This document shows positions 60,599 through 64,000 of a stretch of DNA of 64,000 nt, piece after piece. A program made the position numbers and the translations under genes. Numbering within the stretch: position 1 is the first letter of the stretch; each line of letters begins with the position of its first letter. The notes under the pieces were generated by a model, which worked only from the letters and a program-made list of their open reading frames with translations, was not told the DNA's origin and did no database searches. Source of the stretch: Micavibrio sp. UBA7689 (lineage in GTDB: Bacteria > Pseudomonadota > Alphaproteobacteria > Micavibrionales > Micavibrionaceae). The DNA lies in assembly GCA_002482805.1 (NCBI GenBank), contig DLGR01000045.1, positions 142,383 through 206,382 of the forward strand. Reading direction: 5' to 3'.

Positions 60599-61714
60599 AT
60601 GGCTTCGGGGGCGAAGAGATATGAAGTATTGGACGCATGGCGCGGCATCTGCGCCTGCTTCGTTGTCCTTTTGCACTTCAATATTTTCACGACGACGCAA
60701 ACCCATTTTAATGACATCACCTTCTTCCACCACGCTTCTTTATTCGTGGATTTCTTTTTTGTGCTCAGCGGTTTCGTCATTGCTGCCAGCTATCAGGACA
60801 GGTTGATGAAGGATATGCCGATCAAGGATTATATCTTCCTGCGCATCGGTCGCCTGTACCCTATGCATATTTTCATGCTGTTGGGTTTTGTCATTCTGGA
60901 ACTTACGAAATTTGTTATCGGTCCCGGTCAACCTTTCGACACGGAATATAAATCGCCTGTCTCTTTGCTCGCCAATATTTTCCTGATACACGGTCTTAAC
61001 ATCTTTGATGTGGCGACATGGAACGGGCCCAGCTGGAGCATCAGCGTGGAGTTCTACACCTATATTCTTTACGCGCTTTTGCTGGCCGTCTTTCGCAAAA
61101 AAATTCTCTGGCTTGCAGTGGCCGCGATCATAATTGTGCCTATAACTTTCTGGCTTAGCCACCACGTATCCGTCGATCATATGACTTCCAGATACGCATT
61201 TTCCCGCTGTTTATATGGCTTTTCGCTGGGCTTGCTCTGCCATGCTGCTTACGTGAAATTCCGGGAAAAATTCCAAAGCAGCAATGCTGCGGAAATACTT
61301 TGTCTTGCAATGATCATCCTGTTCGTGAGTTTCTGCGGGGATGACCGCATATCATTTTTCACGCCGTGGATATTCGGAATCGCCGTTTTTGTTTTCGCGC
61401 AGGAAAAAGGCGCGGTAAGCCGGATCCTGCGGGGCAAATACTTTATGGCTCTGGGCGCTCTGTCCTATTCCATTTACATGACCCATACGCTGCTTCTGGT
61501 TTGTCTGGAAAACGTTCTGGGCAAGCTGGGGCTTATCGGTAACCTCAATCTCTGGGTGGGTGATATGCTCCAGATCCTGTCACTGATCGGCGTGATCGCG
61601 GTATCGGCCTTTACCTACCGTTGGATAGAAACACCCGCCAACAACTGGTTCCGGAACTATGTGCGCCGCAAACATGCGCCCAAAGTGGTGGCAGAGCCGG
61701 TGGCAGCCTTCTGA
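60599..61714 (+). CDS. acyltransferase 3 family membrane protein
   Basis: Multi-pass membrane O-acyltransferase of 371 residues. The family start KRYEVLDAWRGICACFVVLL contains the conserved Arg of the first helix. LFVDFFFVLSGFVIAASYQD carries the FFVLSGF motif, and GRLYPMHIFMLLGFVILELT and GPSWSISVEFYTYILYALLL (Trp-Ser-Ile-Ser-x-Glu) follow. Such enzymes acetylate sugars of the envelope. No ribosome site precedes the ATG; a seven-T terminator tail does. Internal starts would remove helix 1, so the ATG at 60599 is kept. The acceptor is unknown. Confidence 0.88.
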   Translation: MASGAKRYEVLDAWRGICACFVVLLHFNIFTTTQTHFNDITFFHHASLFVDFFFVLSGFVIAASYQDRLMKDMPIKDYIFLRIGRLYPMHIFMLLGFVILELTKFVIGPGQPFDTEYKSPVSLLANIFLIHGLNIFDVATWNGPSWSISVEFYTYILYALLLAVFRKKILWLAVAAIIIVPITFWLSHHVSVDHMTSRYAFSRCLYGFSLGLLCHAAYVKFREKFQSSNAAEILCLAMIILFVSFCGDDRISFFTPWIFGIAVFVFAQEKGAVSRILRGKYFMALGALSYSIYMTHTLLLVCLENVLGKLGLIGNLNLWVGDMLQILSLIGVIAVSAFTYRWIETPANNWFRNYVRRKHAPKVVAEPVAAF

Positions 61715-61739
61715 TATCCCCCGCATTTCCGCCAAAATA

Positions 61740-61753
61740 CCTAAAATTTTAGG
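61740..61753. repeat. perfect 14-base palindrome
   Basis: CCTAAAATTTTAGG, 26 bases after the acyltransferase stop and 80 bases before the next start. It is a possible operator for the unknown gene at 61833. A similar but imperfect sequence occurs near 33805. Confidence 0.35.
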
Positions 61754-61832
61754 CAAAACTTAATAAATATTTACCCCGAAACTTTACACTGAAGAGTGGG
61801 TATTTGTTTATTGGTTTGAGGGAATTCGTATT

Positions 61833-62990
61833 TTGCAAGTTCTGGATTCAGAACAATTGGAACTGGCATTCCAGCTTCACGGTGTCACCCGTGATACGCA
61901 GGCACGGAAATTCTACGCCGATATATGGGCGGAAATTCAGGCCGCCGAAAAAGCCCGCGATCATCTCACCCTCGCTTTGCACGAAAGACGCTTGCGCACG
62001 CTCTGCCATGAATATTTTTCGATGATGGAAGACTGGCGTCTGGAAGAAGAGGACAGAAACGATTCTTTCAATCCATCCTATTGCACGCTGTCGCGAGACA
62101 ATGCGAAGGAAGCTCGCGCCGCGATCCCGTTTTTTGAAAAACAGTTCTTCCGTTATGCCATGTGTTACATGGAACTCAACCGCGCAATGATCCACGCAAA
62201 AAACCAGATCGCACATTTCGCGCGCGACTATGAAATAACCGATCTGGAAAAGATCATAGAGGTCAATCACGGCACGGGTCAGTTGCTGCAAAAAGCGCAA
62301 CGTGAACGCAAAGAAATTCTCGATAAACGCCTGCGCCTTGAACGGGTGCGCGTGATATTGCATCAGTTCGATCCGCTGATGGAACAACTCGGCGGGGAAT
62401 TGCCTGTGCAATTGGAAGAAGGGGACAGGGCCTTTACGCAATTCAAGGGCGCCGTACGCAAATCCAACTTTTCCAAAGCGGAATCTCTGGCCAAGGGATG
62501 GAAAAAACCACGTTTGAACGATGTCGCAAGGCAGGTCGTGATGCTGGCGCGCAAATATGAAAGCGAATTGAAAGCGACCGACGGCCTCATGCTGCACACG
62601 GGGGAACTCACGCTCATCAACATGTTCTTGCATTCCGATGAAGTGCGTATCAACGAATTCATGGCGAAATACGATGTGCCGTATATGGTTTTCCAGTTGA
62701 AAAACCTTATCCACCAAGGCTTCTTGCTGGGCAGTGTCGGCTCTATCGAAGGCCTCATCATCCACCACGCCAAACTGCTCTCGCTGGCGGCCCGCCCTCA
62801 CGATGATGCGGATTATGCCAAAACGCAGGAGAAAGCCGTTCTGGTCCCTACGCGCGTTCTGCTCCAGCACAAATTCAAAATGCTGGGCGCCATATTCGAC
62901 GACATGGAAACCACCGTGACCATTCTGAACAAGCAATTCGCCCAGACGCGCGAGTTCATGACCCTCCGCGCTACTGTGGCGCAAAAATAA
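61833..62990 (+). CDS. unknown long-helical protein
   Basis: Unrecognised cytoplasmic protein of 385 residues starting at TTG (LQVLDSEQLELAFQLHGVTR), with GAGGGA about 11 bases upstream. It is almost entirely helical and charged. A likely coiled coil runs from about 110 to 185 (ITDLEKIIEVNHGTGQLLQK, AQRERKEILDKRLRLERVRV), and another region is at 240-270. No catalytic motif, signal or membrane segment is seen. It lies between the acyltransferase and the dehydrogenase with its own upstream region (118 bases). The true start may be a few codons away. Confidence 0.65.
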   Translation: MQVLDSEQLELAFQLHGVTRDTQARKFYADIWAEIQAAEKARDHLTLALHERRLRTLCHEYFSMMEDWRLEEEDRNDSFNPSYCTLSRDNAKEARAAIPFFEKQFFRYAMCYMELNRAMIHAKNQIAHFARDYEITDLEKIIEVNHGTGQLLQKAQRERKEILDKRLRLERVRVILHQFDPLMEQLGGELPVQLEEGDRAFTQFKGAVRKSNFSKAESLAKGWKKPRLNDVARQVVMLARKYESELKATDGLMLHTGELTLINMFLHSDEVRINEFMAKYDVPYMVFQLKNLIHQGFLLGSVGSIEGLIIHHAKLLSLAARPHDDADYAKTQEKAVLVPTRVLLQHKFKMLGAIFDDMETTVTILNKQFAQTREFMTLRATVAQK

Positions 62991-63063
62991 TAAATCAGGC
63001 CTGCTTTTTCCCTCAAATCACGCTATAATTATTCGATAGAAATTCTTTACGGAGCCAGCACAT

Positions 63064-64000
63064 ATGACCATTCAAAAAGTAGCCGTCATCGGATCGGGCG
63101 TGATGGGGAGCGGTATCGCCGCCCAAGTGGCAAATGCCGGAATTCCCGTGGTGCTTTTGGATATCGTGCCCAAAAATCTGGCCGAAGGCGAAGACCGCTC
63201 CAAAATCGCCAAGGGCGCAATCGAAAAACTTTTGAAGATGGACCCTGCGCCGTTCATGTCGAACAGGAACGCGAAACTCATCACCCCGGGCAATCTGGAA
63301 GATGATTTGAAATTGTTGTCCGATTGCGACTGGGTATGCGAAGTCGTTCTCGAAGATTTGAAAATCAAGCACGCGACGTATGAGAAAATCACGCCCTTCT
63401 TGAAAAAAGGCGCTATCGTTTCTTCGAACACCTCGACCATTCCTTTGGAAATGCTCACCGAAAAACTTTCCAAAGACCTCAAAAAGAATTTCCTCATCAC
63501 CCACTTCTTCAACCCGCCGCGCTATTTGCGCCTGCTCGAAATCGTGACGGGCAAGGACAATGATCCCGCGAAGGTAAAAGAGGTCGTCGATTTCTGCGAT
63601 ATCAAACTCGGCAAAGGTGTCGTCAAATGCAAAGACACGCCGGGCTTTATCGTCAACCGCATCCTGACATTCTTTATGCAGACCGCGCTTAATGTGGCGG
63701 TCTCGGAGAAAGTATCCATCGAAGTGGCCGATGCCGTGCTTTCCAAACCTGTCGGCATTCCCAAAACGGGCGTGTTCGGTTTGATTGATCTCGTGGGCGT
63801 GGATCTTATGCCGCATCTCGCGGAATCGCTGCTGGCGACGCTTCCCAAAGACGATCCGTACCGCAAGATCTACAAGGACTATGAATTCATCGGCGGCATG
63901 ATCAAAGGCGGCTACACGGGCCGCAAAGGCAAGGGCGGTTTTTATCGCTTGCACCCCGATGGCTCCAAGGAAAAACAGGCGCTGAATCTGCAAATCCCTC
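63064..64000 (+). CDS. 3-hydroxyacyl-CoA dehydrogenase (partial, runs off the right edge)
   Basis: Oxidises 3-hydroxyacyl-CoA with NAD in fatty-acid beta-oxidation. The first 312 residues are visible. NAD-binding VAVIGSGVMGSGIAAQVANA at the N-terminus, SSNTSTIPLEMLTEKLSKDL, then the catalytic region FLITHFFNPPRYLRLLEIVT (His) and CKDTPGFIVNRILTFFMQTA. Because the domain begins at the N-terminus and continues past GVFGLIDLVGVDLMPHLAES, this looks like the FadN-type order (dehydrogenase first, enoyl-CoA hydratase later), but the rest is outside the window. GGAG lies about nine bases before the ATG. Confidence 0.93.
   Translation, partial: MTIQKVAVIGSGVMGSGIAAQVANAGIPVVLLDIVPKNLAEGEDRSKIAKGAIEKLLKMDPAPFMSNRNAKLITPGNLEDDLKLLSDCDWVCEVVLEDLKIKHATYEKITPFLKKGAIVSSNTSTIPLEMLTEKLSKDLKKNFLITHFFNPPRYLRLLEIVTGKDNDPAKVKEVVDFCDIKLGKGVVKCKDTPGFIVNRILTFFMQTALNVAVSEKVSIEVADAVLSKPVGIPKTGVFGLIDLVGVDLMPHLAESLLATLPKDDPYRKIYKDYEFIGGMIKGGYTGRKGKGGFYRLHPDGSKEKQALNLQIP

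Noticed and set aside
61848..62984. Open frame of 378 codons on the minus strand opposite the long-helical unknown protein
   Set aside because: Its translation is rich in Phe, His and Arg, as expected for an antisense mirror. The plus-strand version has normal amphipathic helices.

Overview
The window is a densely coded bacterial chromosome segment, roughly 50-55% GC by eye. It is most likely from a flagellated alphaproteobacterium. Evidence for this is the chain rpmH-rnpA-yidD-yidC-engB followed by rmuC-def-fmt-truA-dapE-dapD, an order typical of Alphaproteobacteria, and a FYDLN-acid-domain protein (a largely alphaproteobacterial family). A free-living or predatory lineage such as the Micavibrio group would fit, but no genus can be proved from these genes. 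I saw no rRNA, tRNA, CRISPR array, insertion sequence or prophage.

Region 1 (1-7.4 kb) holds a sigma-54 response regulator cut by the window edge, a BI-1-type membrane protein, an M48 protease/LemA pair, a FIST sensor protein, a DsbC-like disulfide protein and an unknown Pro-tailed protein. Region 2 (7.5-34 kb) is the accessory core: a type IVB (Dot/Icm, IncI-Tra-like) secretion locus in two blocks. Block A reads lytic transglycosylase, dotD, dotC, dotB, icmT, TcpQ-like protein. Block B reads dotI, dotH, dotG, dotF-like, icmD-like, dotN/icmJ, dotO/icmB, unknown membrane protein. The order matches the IncI plasmid series traH-I-J-K / M-N-O-P-Q/R-T-U. Between the blocks, on the opposite strand, lie flgL, flgK and a translationally coupled four-gene operon. 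That operon encodes three paralogous exported proteins with shared cysteines that I cannot assign to a family; this is the best candidate for an undescribed component. About 2 kb after block B is a protein built of three IcmD-like membrane modules. DotA, DotL and DotM are not in the window.

Region 3 (34.5-53 kb) is housekeeping: ribosomal protein L34, RNase P protein, membrane insertase YidC, GTPase EngB, formylation and deformylation enzymes, TruA, lysine/DAP synthesis (dapD, dapE), amino-sugar synthesis (glmU, glmS), and an alcohol dehydrogenase. An HD-domain protein related to (p)ppGpp hydrolases sits between dapD and dapE.

Region 4 (53-64 kb) is mixed: an FkbM methyltransferase, several unknown proteins, and an XRE regulator paired with a small exported protein behind a promoter whose 17-bp spacer is an inverted repeat. 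It also holds prmA with an apparent non-canonical ATT start and a terminator inside its 5' coding region, a FYDLN protein, a thiolase, a membrane acyltransferase whose start codon abuts a terminator hairpin, and a 3-hydroxyacyl-CoA dehydrogenase cut by the window end. The thiolase and the dehydrogenase suggest fatty-acid beta-oxidation.
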